Below, in pieces: positions 19,613-29,112 of a DNA stretch of 64,000 nucleotides. Position 1 is the stretch's first letter; each line of letters starts with the position of its first letter. The position numbers were made by a program, and so were the translations under genes. Under the pieces are notes generated by a model that did not search any database, had not been told where the DNA came from, and saw nothing but the letters and a program-made list of their open reading frames with translations. The stretch comes from Pedobacter roseus (GTDB lineage Bacteria > Bacteroidota > Bacteroidia > Sphingobacteriales > Sphingobacteriaceae). Location of the stretch: positions 3,720,001 through 3,784,000 of the forward strand of contig NZ_CP060723.1 in assembly GCF_014395225.1 (NCBI RefSeq), in the 5' to 3' direction.

Positions 19613-22060
19613 CTAATTAATTTTGAAACTAACATCCCTACCATTATCCCCTCCTGATTTTATCCAAAGTATTTTTTGCTGCTCATCGTAAAACCAACCT
19701 GCATTTTTATCCAACAGATCGGCATTGCCAACGGGGTTAAGTTTCGTATCATTTTCTACCACCAATTTTGGTTTTGCATTACCCGTCCAATGGATTTTTG
19801 CCAGATACTTGTGCTTGCCTGGCTTAAATTGTCCGGCTGGCTTTGCTATTTTTAAAACCAAACCTAAAGTTGTTAAGGATGAAGTAATTTTAGTGATCGC
19901 AAAATTCCCTGTTTTATAATCAGCACTTAAATTATCATCTTCGTAAAGGTCATATTTAGATTCGCCAAAAGGGAAAATATCCAGGGTAATGACATCAACC
20001 GGTTTTTGGCCACTATAAATCATTTCGGGTTGCATCGGAATAATACTTCCTCCTTTTATAAATAATGGAATGGTATCTAACGGGGCCACCACATGGCGGT
20101 AACTTTTGCCTTCATACTTTTCGCCCGTCCAGTAGTTAAACCAGGTGCCTTCAGGCAAGTAAACCGAACGGGTAATGGCACCTTTTGTTGTAACCGGCGC
20201 CACCATTAAATTATCGCCAAACAGATACTGATCGCCAATTTCGTACACATTTTCATCATCCTGATGATTCAAAACCAAGGCACGCATCATGGGTAAACCC
20301 GTTTCATATTGCTGGTGCATACTGGTGTATAAATATGGGAAAAGCCTGTAGCGTAAAAGGTCGTATTTTTTGAAGTTCCTTAATGCATCATCGCCATATT
20401 TCCAGGGTTCTTTGTAGCCTGGGTGATCCATTCCAAAAACCAAAGCAATGGGACTGAACATGCCAAACTGTACCCAACGGATGTACAATTCGGGATCGGC
20501 CTGATGCTCGAAACCACCCATGCAATGCGCCCAGGAACCTACCCCAGAGAGGCCGATATTTAAACCTGCTTTAATTACAGGAGCAAAATATTGCCATTCG
20601 CTCGGCCAGTCGCCTGCAAAAATGTAAGGGTAACGTTGTATGCCTGAGTAACCCTCACGCGTTTGGTTTAAACCTCTAAAACCATTAAACTTTTCGAATG
20701 CTAAAAAAGGTGCTTTGGCATAGGCCACCGGAAAAACATTATGCAAACGCTCTGCATCTTTACCTGTTGGGCCCACTTTTTCGCTTTCGTTTGCTAATGC
20801 GCCGAAAGCACTTCCCTCGTCGGTTTTTAGAAATTTAGCCCCTAATTTAGCTACACGCATTACGCCGTTATCCCACCACCACTGGGTTGCTTTTTCATCA
20901 AAGAAGTTTACAAATTCGCCAGGTTTTCCATTTTCGGGATAGGTATAACCTTTTTCCCGGGCCTGATCCAATAAATTTAATTTTTTGGCATTATCAAACC
21001 TTGGGCGGAGGTGCAGACCTACCATTTTATAGTTCATGGCGTAAATGCTATCGAACATACTTTTGGGGTCTTTAAAAGTCTCTCTCCACTCAAAAGAGGT
21101 TGCTCCTTTACCTCCAATTTCTCCAAATAAACGCCAGGTAGAATCGAGCCAAAGTAAATCGACAGGAATGCCGAGTTCTCTGTATTTTTTGGCCAGTTCG
21201 ACTACATAATGGTCTGAAGTTTTTTCTTCGTGCCCCCATGTACCGCCACTGTAGGTACCCGCATGAAGACCTAATGCAAACTGTGGTAACATCGGAGATT
21301 TACCTGTTATCGAAGTATAAGAGTTTAAAATTGCCGGAAAGGTTGGTCCGTAAATGAAATAATAATCCAGTTCACCATCTGCGGCTTTAAAGCTGTATTG
21401 TGTTTTGTTTGATGCACCCATATCCCACTCCGTGGCAAAAGAATTATGCAGGAAAATGCCATAACCTTTGGTGCTCATAAAAAATGGAACGGGACAATAG
21501 TTGGCTTCTAAAATATTGTAGGCACCAATGGCATGCGGCAAACCTTTGCCACGACCAACGTTTAAGGTTACTTTTTTGAAGCGGCGGTCCATAAAATCCA
21601 TGCGCTCTCCAAAACCGAAGAAATGCTCATCGGCCTGCAGTTTTTTGGTTACGCCAACCTTTGTATTTTCTTTAGTAACTGATCCATTGTTTTCAGCGCT
21701 CAATAACTTTCCTTTTGAGTCAAAAACATCGATTTTAAACGGTGATTTGTTTAATTTAACAATCAACCTGGAAGTGGTGATGGTAATCTGATCTTTCTTT
21801 TCTTCTACTTTGGCCGAAACATCTGGCCAATTATAATTGATGACCATCAGGTTTTCATTCTTTTCAAACGCACCGCTCCAGCTGGTTCTTAACCTGAACA
21901 TTTCGGCGGTACATAAATCGAATTTCACCTCACCTTTAGAGGTTGAAAATGAAATGGCGTTCCCCTGCCTTTTAAAACCGCCTTTGTAATCGCCTATGCT
22001 TTGCGAAAAGGCTGAAAAAGACAACAGCAATAAAAGAAGGGTTAAATATTTCTTCCACAT
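19613..22060 (-). CDS. GH31 alpha-glycosidase (alpha-glucosidase/alpha-xylosidase type)
   Basis: Secreted retaining alpha-glycosidase of 815 residues. The signal peptide is residues 1-20 (ending SFSAFSQ). The N-terminal beta-sandwich contains FFGFGERMDFMDRR (147-160). The (beta/alpha)8 catalytic domain includes LWLDSTW near 303-309, FLKTDEG with the likely nucleophile Asp414, and FAGDWPSEW with the likely acid/base Asp484. C-terminal strands (VYLPEGTWFNYWTGEKYEG, then FPFGESKYDLYEDDN) match GH31 architecture. It starts 1 bp before the GH115 stop region in the transcript order GH115 then GH31, so the two are cotranscribed. The exact substrate cannot be read from sequence; alpha-xyloside, alpha-glucoside and alpha-galactoside activities are all known in GH31. 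Confidence 0.88.
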   Translation of the reverse strand: MWKKYLTLLLLLLSFSAFSQSIGDYKGGFKRQGNAISFSTSKGEVKFDLCTAEMFRLRTSWSGAFEKNENLMVINYNWPDVSAKVEEKKDQITITTSRLIVKLNKSPFKIDVFDSKGKLLSAENNGSVTKENTKVGVTKKLQADEHFFGFGERMDFMDRRFKKVTLNVGRGKGLPHAIGAYNILEANYCPVPFFMSTKGYGIFLHNSFATEWDMGASNKTQYSFKAADGELDYYFIYGPTFPAILNSYTSITGKSPMLPQFALGLHAGTYSGGTWGHEEKTSDHYVVELAKKYRELGIPVDLLWLDSTWRLFGEIGGKGATSFEWRETFKDPKSMFDSIYAMNYKMVGLHLRPRFDNAKKLNLLDQAREKGYTYPENGKPGEFVNFFDEKATQWWWDNGVMRVAKLGAKFLKTDEGSAFGALANESEKVGPTGKDAERLHNVFPVAYAKAPFLAFEKFNGFRGLNQTREGYSGIQRYPYIFAGDWPSEWQYFAPVIKAGLNIGLSGVGSWAHCMGGFEHQADPELYIRWVQFGMFSPIALVFGMDHPGYKEPWKYGDDALRNFKKYDLLRYRLFPYLYTSMHQQYETGLPMMRALVLNHQDDENVYEIGDQYLFGDNLMVAPVTTKGAITRSVYLPEGTWFNYWTGEKYEGKSYRHVVAPLDTIPLFIKGGSIIPMQPEMIYSGQKPVDVITLDIFPFGESKYDLYEDDNLSADYKTGNFAITKITSSLTTLGLVLKIAKPAGQFKPGKHKYLAKIHWTGNAKPKLVVENDTKLNPVGNADLLDKNAGWFYDEQQKILWIKSGGDNGRDVSFKIN

Positions 22061-22061
22061 A

Positions 22062-24569
22062 TTATTTGATTTCCAATTGATTGATTACTACCCCAGGATC
22101 GAGCAAATAAATTTTTATCACTGATTTTCCTGCTTTAGCAACCTGATGTTTTGTAATTCCTGAGGCATAACCCTGCAGTACATTTTGTTTCCAGGTGTTA
22201 TTTTCGGATGCTGGCGCCACATTTACTACTTGAGCCTGATCGCCATTGACGGCAATCGCATAACGCACTTTAATGCCGTTATTTACACCCTGAGTAGGCA
22301 AACATTTCACTTCTACCTGATGTTCACCAGCGGTTTCAAAATCGACCTGATAGGTTAAAAACGGAGCTGTATTTAGTGCATTTTCTGATATGCTTTTAGT
22401 GGTAAAGGGATAAACCGACATGCCACTACCGCCGATTCCCAAACCATTTATCGATTGTAACACAGTTCCTTTTGCTGCAAATTTATCCTTAAATTTTGCC
22501 GCACTGATCAAAACCGGTTTATTTTCTTTGGTTTGAGCTGTAGGTTGAGCCGCAATGCTTTCAGCCACTTTTGGCATGTCAAAAACAGGTAATTTGCGTG
22601 GTCTGTAATCCATTATTCCATTCCATTTGCCGCCAGCAATTTCTTCATTGTATTTTTTGGTGATGAGCTTGATCTGCTCAAAAGCATCTTTAGCTTTTTT
22701 AGAATAGCTTAAAGCAATTTGATCTCCTTTTGCTGCCAGTAACAAACTTTTTTTTGCATATAAAATCTTTTGGTTCATCAAATAAGCACCTTGAACCGGA
22801 TAGAAAATCAGTTCGAAATAGGCATCCTTTAAACGTTCGGGCATTTGATCAGCCAGTTTTTTGGCCTGGTTGTAAATTTTTTCGTAAGCCATCAATCGTT
22901 CATCAGCCTGTGCATCGGTAATGTTTACACTGCCGATATGTTCAGGTTTGGCCTCGTGACCTAAACGGTAATAAACAGCTTTAATATCGGCAATTGGTTT
23001 TGCAAAGGCTGCGCCAAAAATTTCTGCCGCCCAGCTTTCGGCATATAAATATGCTTTTTGAGGCTCCCATCGATGAATATCCCAGGCCAAATCCATGGCA
23101 AACTGTGTTTCCATTTCGGCAGGCTTAATATCACCGACATTAATGACCCATAAACGGTCGGCTTTATATTGATAGGCCTTGGTTAATTCGTAAGAGATCA
23201 GTGATGGAGAAATAGACGAAAGCCACAAATAATCGTGAGGTGCACCCCAATAAGAAATATGGTAATAAACACCACTCCCGCCTGAACGTTTCTGCTCTTC
23301 GGGATTTGAAAGCTGACGAACATAACCATGGTTATCATCAGCCCACACAATCGTCACATCATCAGGCAATTTTAACCCCGCCTGGTAAAGCGACAAAACC
23401 TCTTTGTAAGGACAAAATATCTGGGGAATTGAATTAACAGGTTTGGTGCTATATTTATTTAAAATTTCACGCTGATCGGTAATGACCTGCCCGAGCAATT
23501 TTACTTTTTCGTTTTTGTCTTTTGGTCCTGGCATACTGCCATCATGAATGCCACGCATACCAACGGTATAAACCGATTCGTAGTTTTTGGCCTGCTGAAC
23601 ACGGTCTGTCCAATATTTTGCAATTTCGGGTTTATTGAGATCGTAACGCCATTCGCCGGGTTTCTTGCCATATTCATGCTCAAAATTCTCGGCCCACTCA
23701 AAAACATTGTTCCTCAGCATGGGTTCGCAATGGCTTGATCCTAAAACAATGGCATATTGATCGGCAATTTTTGGATTATCGGCATAAAAATAAAAAGCTT
23801 TTGTGGAGGGGTGCATGCCCGGCCAGATGTAATTGGCTTTTAACCGCAACAACAGTTCGAAGATTTTAGTATAAGTTTTTGGACCAATGTCTTTTACATC
23901 GGTATCCATATTTTTAGCGGCCCAAGGCTGAATGCCCCAATCTTCATCGTTGATGAAAATGCCGCGGTACTTTACTGATGGCGGACCAACCACACTTTCT
24001 CCAGCTTTAATATATAGTGCTTTCTTTAAAGCGGGTTTTACATCGGCCCACCAATTAAGGGGAGATACGCCAAGCATGCGCGACAATTCGAAAACACCAA
24101 AAGCTGTTCCCCGCCTGTCGCTGCCTGCAATTACCAATGCCCTTTTTACACCTTTGGTGGGATTTTCGATTACTGAAATGGAAAAGGTTTCCCATTTGCC
24201 CTGTAAACTCAGCGGATTTATTTTCCTGGTTTTTGCCAAATGATCAATCACTTTCGATTGCCCCAGCGTACCGATAATTACTGGATAAGCGCTTAAATTT
24301 TCATTGCCTTTTTTAACGGAAGGTGTAAGGTTGGTGAGTAGATGAATATCATTTTTAAAAGCTTCGGCGGCTATTGCAACTACCTCAGCATCCTTGGCAT
24401 CGATATAAATGGTAGCGGCTTTATCCTGTTCTACGAGTGGGAAAGATAAGGGGATATTAGTTTCAGAAATACCAATTTTAACGCCAGGCATTTTTTGTGC
24501 CGAAAGTAATTGCGGTACTAAAAGCGACAAAATGATTATTGATAAAAATTGAAAATTTCTGAACTTCAT
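22062..24569 (-). CDS. GH115 alpha-glucuronidase-like enzyme
   Basis: Secreted enzyme of 835 residues of family GH115, whose characterised members remove alpha-1,2-linked (4-O-methyl)glucuronic acid from polysaccharides. The signal peptide ends near QLLSAQ (1-25). Family signatures are PPSVKYRGIFINDEDWGIQPW, LLRLKANYIWPGMHP, VVLGSSHCEPMLRNN and VYTVGMRGIHDG, then WADDNHGYVRQL. The last 120 residues lack these motifs and are probably the C-terminal accessory domain of the family. Neighbours are GH105 (5 bp gap) and GH31 (1 bp gap). GH115 is best known from xylan; within a rhamnogalacturonan locus it may instead act on glucuronic acid of pectic or arabinogalactan side chains (inference). Confidence 0.9.
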   Translation of the reverse strand: MKFRNFQFLSIIILSLLVPQLLSAQKMPGVKIGISETNIPLSFPLVEQDKAATIYIDAKDAEVVAIAAEAFKNDIHLLTNLTPSVKKGNENLSAYPVIIGTLGQSKVIDHLAKTRKINPLSLQGKWETFSISVIENPTKGVKRALVIAGSDRRGTAFGVFELSRMLGVSPLNWWADVKPALKKALYIKAGESVVGPPSVKYRGIFINDEDWGIQPWAAKNMDTDVKDIGPKTYTKIFELLLRLKANYIWPGMHPSTKAFYFYADNPKIADQYAIVLGSSHCEPMLRNNVFEWAENFEHEYGKKPGEWRYDLNKPEIAKYWTDRVQQAKNYESVYTVGMRGIHDGSMPGPKDKNEKVKLLGQVITDQREILNKYSTKPVNSIPQIFCPYKEVLSLYQAGLKLPDDVTIVWADDNHGYVRQLSNPEEQKRSGGSGVYYHISYWGAPHDYLWLSSISPSLISYELTKAYQYKADRLWVINVGDIKPAEMETQFAMDLAWDIHRWEPQKAYLYAESWAAEIFGAAFAKPIADIKAVYYRLGHEAKPEHIGSVNITDAQADERLMAYEKIYNQAKKLADQMPERLKDAYFELIFYPVQGAYLMNQKILYAKKSLLLAAKGDQIALSYSKKAKDAFEQIKLITKKYNEEIAGGKWNGIMDYRPRKLPVFDMPKVAESIAAQPTAQTKENKPVLISAAKFKDKFAAKGTVLQSINGLGIGGSGMSVYPFTTKSISENALNTAPFLTYQVDFETAGEHQVEVKCLPTQGVNNGIKVRYAIAVNGDQAQVVNVAPASENNTWKQNVLQGYASGITKHQVAKAGKSVIKIYLLDPGVVINQLEIK

Positions 24570-24574
24570 TTTAA

Positions 24575-25699
24575 TTATTTTTTCAATTTGTAAACCTCTG
24601 TTCCGGCTAATAAGAAACAGCCTAAACCATAGTCTTCAAAATCTGGTTTGCTGGTGTAAGTTACCGGCTGACCATCTTTAGGTTCTTTTCCGGTACCCTG
24701 TAAAAACCCTATAAAACCATTTTCCTGAACCGCATCTTTGGTCATTCCGTTCCATGCTTTTACGATCACGGGCAAATAAGTGGCTTTGTCTAAAATTCCC
24801 TGATTTACACCCCAGGCCATGCCGTACACAAATAATGCTGTGCCTGAGGTTTCTTTACCGCCAAAATGACCGTCATCGTGCAAGCTCACATTCCAGAAAC
24901 CGTCGGTACGTTGCAGCGGCACCAGGGCTTTAATCATTTCGTGATAGGTTTTTAAATATTCATCACGGCCCACCGCATCTTTTGGCATGGTTTCCAGCAC
25001 GCGAACGAAAGCAGCTACTACCCAGCCATTGCCCCGCGACCAATAACAATCTTCGCCATTGGGCTCTTTATATGGTGGCACAAAATCTTTATCCCTGCAC
25101 CAAAGTCCATCTTTTGCATTGTATAAACCTCCACCTTCTACATTTTTGCTGTGCAGGTACATTTTATACATGTAATCGTAATAGGTGTTATCGTTATATA
25201 ACTTCCCCAATTTGGCAAAAACGGGCATCGCCATTTGCAAAGCATCAATCCAGGTCCAATCGTTTACCTTGCCCGATTGAATCATCAGGTCAATTGATGC
25301 CTTGATGTCTTTAATACGCTCCGGCTTTTTATCGATGTTGTATAAATCAATGTAGGTTTGCCCACAGGCCTGGTCGTCGCCATTCCGGGTCTGGATGCCA
25401 TTTCTCAAACCCCAGTTGTGTTTTTCGCCCCATTGTACAGCATAATCGTAATATTTTTGATCGGGGTTGATCTTGTTCAAAGCCATTAAACCTTCGTAAT
25501 AAACGGCCCTTGTCCAGATATTGCTTGGCCTTTCCTTATTGGTAATGATTGATTTCCCGGCATCAGGCCACTTATTCATAAAATAAGCATTGGTTGATTT
25601 TAAAACTTTTAAAACCGCCTTTTTATTGGGCAGTTTTTGGGCAAATAGCTGCGTACTGATGATCAATAAAAATGCGGAACAGGATATAAATTTCTTCAT
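24575..25699 (-). CDS. GH105 unsaturated rhamnogalacturonyl hydrolase
   Basis: Enzyme of 374 residues that hydrolyses the 4,5-unsaturated galacturonic acid left at the non-reducing end of rhamnogalacturonan-lyase products (YteR/RhiN family, (alpha/alpha)6 barrel). The signal peptide is residues 1-20 (ending STQLFAQ). Recognisable motifs are WTRAVYYEGLMAL, DDQACGQTYIDLY, WTWIDALQMAMPVFAKLG (family catalytic Asp within WIDALQM), and WSRGNGWVVAAFVRVLE, then TSGTALFVYGMAWGVNQG. It sits 17 bp after GH2 and 5 bp before GH115 in transcript order. It matches the PL11 lyase in the next operon, whose products it would process. Substrate-level assignment is well supported by family and context. Confidence 0.93.
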   Translation of the reverse strand: MKKFISCSAFLLIISTQLFAQKLPNKKAVLKVLKSTNAYFMNKWPDAGKSIITNKERPSNIWTRAVYYEGLMALNKINPDQKYYDYAVQWGEKHNWGLRNGIQTRNGDDQACGQTYIDLYNIDKKPERIKDIKASIDLMIQSGKVNDWTWIDALQMAMPVFAKLGKLYNDNTYYDYMYKMYLHSKNVEGGGLYNAKDGLWCRDKDFVPPYKEPNGEDCYWSRGNGWVVAAFVRVLETMPKDAVGRDEYLKTYHEMIKALVPLQRTDGFWNVSLHDDGHFGGKETSGTALFVYGMAWGVNQGILDKATYLPVIVKAWNGMTKDAVQENGFIGFLQGTGKEPKDGQPVTYTSKPDFEDYGLGCFLLAGTEVYKLKK

Positions 25700-25716
25700 G
25701 GCAATGTTTTTATTCG

Positions 25717-28623
25717 TTATTTCGATTTTGGCTTTGGCTTTAACTCATCAGGACTATCTTTTGTAAAAGTATCGAACTGAATTTTTGAAGGACTTTCGAA
25801 AATATCTTTGACGGTGTTAAAGGCTACTTCGTATTTTGGGTTAAATTGATCAGACATCATATATTGCTGTAAGCTAAAATAAAGCTGTTGTGCAGCAGGC
25901 GATTCTTTTAAATCGGGTGAAAGATTAGCACTGGATACAATCAGTTTTCCTTTGCCTACTTTGGCTTCTAAAACCAATGCCAGCCTTCGGTTTAGAAACC
26001 AGGTATCGATGGGCTGAATAACCGGTTTAAAGCCTGAAGGAAAATCTTCGAGATTCATGACCTGGGCTTTATTTACAATTTCCCACCATTGCATATCACT
26101 ATGGCCTTCAGTAGGGAAGTTGTTAAATGCAGCATGTTTGGGATCGCAAAGAATGCCCAACGTATGTGGCGGGCGCATTTTAAACCACGATGTATTCCAA
26201 AAAACGGGTAAAAATGTCTGCACCACTTCTTTACCTTTTACTACTTTGCCTGCGGCATTCAGGAACACATTTCCACCCTCATCCAATACTTTTTTTGCCT
26301 GCTCATCCAGTTTATCAGTATAATAGAAACTGGTTTTAAGCTTCGGAAGCGTAGCCGGATAAACCCAGAAATTCCAGTCGTTGGCGTATTCTGTTCCTTC
26401 AATTTTAACTTCAAGGTTGAGCTGGCTTGCCTTTTGAATGTTATTCAATGCAAAATGTATATCGCCAATCTGGATGCAATTGCTTACCGGTAAAGTTTTC
26501 TGATCGAAATTCCCCTGACCTAAAACAATCCCCGTTCTATCTTTTATGGTCCACGAAATTTTAGCGTTAGTTAATGGAGCCTTTCCAAAATGGGCCACTT
26601 CTACAGCGGCATCTAAACTTTCGTTGTTGGTATAAACAAATTTTGGAGCTTTAAGCAAAGGCACCGTACTGTTTGAGAAACGTTTAAATTCTTTAGCCGT
26701 AATGTATCCTTTCTCGTCCCAAAAGGCATCCAAAACACCAACTAATGCTGTTCCCTGCCCAGGGTAATCATTTAAAGAGAGTAACTGATAGCCATTGTAA
26801 TTGGGCGTTCTTAACGCTTTTTCGATTTCGTTTTTGTAGCATAAGGCCTGCAATTTACCTGATGCCATTAAAAAATCTTTTGCCTGACCGGCCATATCAT
26901 GATCAGCCAGGTCTTCCTGAAACATTTCAAAGTTTTTAGCCCGGTAAACGCCGGTATATTTTTTGATTTCTTCAAAATTTGGAAACACACAGTACTGGCC
27001 CATTTCATGCGCTACAAAGGGAACGGTAAACTGTTCGATCTGTTTAGCGTAGGTAGAAATACTTTCAGGTTTCCGGCCCCAATCTAAGCCCCTGGCCCCG
27101 GCACGTACCATGTATTCGTTGTTCGGAATAACCGGCCAGCTACCGCCAACAGATGCACCTGTGTATAACCGCCTCGAATCTTTGGCTTTCCAATAGTTAT
27201 TAAATTTGGTTAAATACTCTACCTGTTTACCGCGGGGCTCGTTGCCATAAGCCATCATGCAAAATGAAGCATAATTGCCATAGTTTTTTGTCATGCGGTT
27301 AGTTTCATCATAAATAAACTGATCGATGGGTTTTCCATCACCAATGGATGTACCGTGGTTTGCCCAGCTTGGCCCCTCGGGCTGCAAATAAAAGCCTGCT
27401 AAATCAGCAGCAATAAAAGCGGCCTCAGGCGGACACCAGGAGTGAAAACGCATGTGGTTTAAACCATGGTCTTTTGAGATTTTGAAAATTCTTTCCCAGG
27501 CCGCCACATCCATTGAGGGGTATCCGGTTAATGGGAATTCGCAGTTATTAACGGTACCGCGTAAAAAAACCGGGCGTCCGTTAATTTCGAAACTTCTGCC
27601 AACCGCTTTAAATTCGCGCATTCCAAACTGTACCTGCTTTTCATCTTTCTTGCCATCTTTAGACTGTAATGATGCGGTTAAGCGGTACAATGCCGGATCA
27701 AACTCGTCCCAGGTGGCAATTTTATCGCCCATTGGCAATTCAATTTCCACATTTCCTGTTCCGTTTTTTATTTGATAAGGAACCGTTACAGGTTTTACAT
27801 TGAGGATATTTTTGGTATTAAAACTTTTGGCCGAAAGGGTTATTTTTCCGCTGGAGGCCATACCCGCACCGGCCTGAAGCTGAATTTTAACGTTAACCGA
27901 TTTTTTCTTCAGGTCTGGATAAACCTGGATGTCTTCAAAATAAACCGGAGACCCTGCCTGCAAAAACATTTTGCCCACCACGCCGTTCCAGTTTCCCTGG
28001 GTATGATCGGTTAGGCTATGCGAATCCTGCCCCACATTGATGGCTTTAATCCGGTTATCGATCAATAAGGTGATGGTATGTTTACCTGCTTTTAGCTTGG
28101 CGGGGAGTTCGAAATTCTGCGCAACAACAAAAGTATACTGCGTACCAATTTCGATGTCATCAATCCAAACACGGGTTTCGGAATGTGGATATTCTAAAGA
28201 TAAAACTACCCGCTGGCCTTTCCAGTTTGCAGGAATTTCCACATCTTTCTGATACCAGGCAGCACCGGTATAATGCTTGGCAGGTGTTAACCAAAAAGGG
28301 ATTTTTATATTGCCCGGTTTACGGTATTTTGCCAGGCGGGGATGAAAAAAGTAAGAACTGTCGTAAATGCTGCCTGTCCATTTGGTTTTTAGGGTAATAT
28401 CATCACCTTTCAGGTTTTCGGCCATTGAACCTGGCAGATTGATGGTTTCAGGCAATACACTTGAATACCATTTTCCTTTAACCCCCTCATCATTGGCATC
28501 GATTTTAAAGCGCCATTTACCTTTTAAAGAAATGCTTTGTCCTACAACGCCGGTAGAAAATAAGAAAATCAAACCTATAGTTGCTACTATCCATTTGGTA
28601 AATGCGAATGCCTTTATCTGCAT
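25717..28623 (-). CDS. GH2 beta-galactosidase-like enzyme, operon head
   Basis: Large secreted GH2 enzyme of 968 residues. The signal peptide covers about residues 1-29 (ending TGVVGQ). A sugar-binding jelly-roll domain (about 30-225) contains AAWYQKDVEIPANW and RVWIDDIEIG; an immunoglobulin-like domain follows; then the TIM barrel. The likely acid/base is Glu462 in YGNEP and the likely nucleophile Glu540 in VAHEMGQY. A long C-terminal extension (about 650-968) of unknown function ends in the Lys/Pro-rich DELKPKPKSK. It heads the operon GH2-GH105-GH115-GH31 and has the shared promoter element 50 bp upstream. Beta-galactosidase is the likeliest activity in a pectin locus; other GH2 activities cannot be excluded. 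Confidence 0.87.
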   Translation of the reverse strand: MQIKAFAFTKWIVATIGLIFLFSTGVVGQSISLKGKWRFKIDANDEGVKGKWYSSVLPETINLPGSMAENLKGDDITLKTKWTGSIYDSSYFFHPRLAKYRKPGNIKIPFWLTPAKHYTGAAWYQKDVEIPANWKGQRVVLSLEYPHSETRVWIDDIEIGTQYTFVVAQNFELPAKLKAGKHTITLLIDNRIKAINVGQDSHSLTDHTQGNWNGVVGKMFLQAGSPVYFEDIQVYPDLKKKSVNVKIQLQAGAGMASSGKITLSAKSFNTKNILNVKPVTVPYQIKNGTGNVEIELPMGDKIATWDEFDPALYRLTASLQSKDGKKDEKQVQFGMREFKAVGRSFEINGRPVFLRGTVNNCEFPLTGYPSMDVAAWERIFKISKDHGLNHMRFHSWCPPEAAFIAADLAGFYLQPEGPSWANHGTSIGDGKPIDQFIYDETNRMTKNYGNYASFCMMAYGNEPRGKQVEYLTKFNNYWKAKDSRRLYTGASVGGSWPVIPNNEYMVRAGARGLDWGRKPESISTYAKQIEQFTVPFVAHEMGQYCVFPNFEEIKKYTGVYRAKNFEMFQEDLADHDMAGQAKDFLMASGKLQALCYKNEIEKALRTPNYNGYQLLSLNDYPGQGTALVGVLDAFWDEKGYITAKEFKRFSNSTVPLLKAPKFVYTNNESLDAAVEVAHFGKAPLTNAKISWTIKDRTGIVLGQGNFDQKTLPVSNCIQIGDIHFALNNIQKASQLNLEVKIEGTEYANDWNFWVYPATLPKLKTSFYYTDKLDEQAKKVLDEGGNVFLNAAGKVVKGKEVVQTFLPVFWNTSWFKMRPPHTLGILCDPKHAAFNNFPTEGHSDMQWWEIVNKAQVMNLEDFPSGFKPVIQPIDTWFLNRRLALVLEAKVGKGKLIVSSANLSPDLKESPAAQQLYFSLQQYMMSDQFNPKYEVAFNTVKDIFESPSKIQFDTFTKDSPDELKPKPKSK

Positions 28624-28673
28624 ATTTTTAAAAGAAATGAATGCAAAAGCATTCGGTATATCTGGTTAATCCA

Positions 28674-28719
28674 CTATTATAAGGTTTAAAACAAACATGG
28701 GCAACCTGTAGTGTCCTGC
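28674..28719 (-). promoter_or_regulatory. Shared pectin-regulon promoter, copy 2 (GH2 operon)
   Basis: The plus strand carries ACCTGTAGTGTCCTGC at 28704-28719. The minus-strand -7 candidate TATAATAG is at 28674-28681, again 22 bp away, and 50 bp from the GH2 start. This is the weakest -7 match of the five to TAnnTTTG (TA, one T and the final G). Confidence 0.7.
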
Positions 28720-28825
28720 TTCATGGTTTCGAACTGCTTTAAACCGTTTAAACAACGTTTATTAATTTGTAAAATATTTGCGACTGGTTAGTTGCACTAC
28801 TACATTTAGTTTTTTCCTTAACATT

Positions 28826-29069
28826 GCGTCATTGCCGAGCAGGCGGGAATCTTAAAGCTTTTGTGTTTCATTCCGTTGACGATCTTTCTACTGATGTAGA
28901 AAAATCGTTCATTGCGAGGAGACTTTTTCTGCCGACAAGTATGGACTCCATCTCAACTGGCGCAACGCGAAATGGAGAGATCTTTGAATGTTATTACCGA
29001 AAAGTTTAAAGATTTCTCCATTACGCTACCGATGAAGAATCGGTAAGCTTCAGTCGAAATGACGATACC
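28826..29069. repeat. Mosaic of dispersed intergenic repeats
   Basis: The gene-free stretch 28720-29112 contains GCGTCATTGCCGAGCAGGCGGGAATC-type sequence from 28826, a TTCATTGCGAGGAG piece near 28910, a GGAGAGATCTTTGAA piece near 28974 and an inverted TTTCTCCATTACG...GAAATGACGA end near 29010-29065. The same building blocks recur at 18699, 44566 and 56072. A 28751-28790 AT-rich stretch with AACGTTTATTA resembles one at 37077. No gene is visible. Confidence 0.65.
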
Positions 29070-29112
29070 ATATCGATTTACACAATAAATTATCCCTCAG
29101 CAAAACAGATTA

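Noticed and set aside
18870-19620. Overlapping frames of 60-103 codons on both strands
   Set aside because: They recur with the tandem unit and derive from its inverted repeats; they have no family similarity and no plausible signal or start context.
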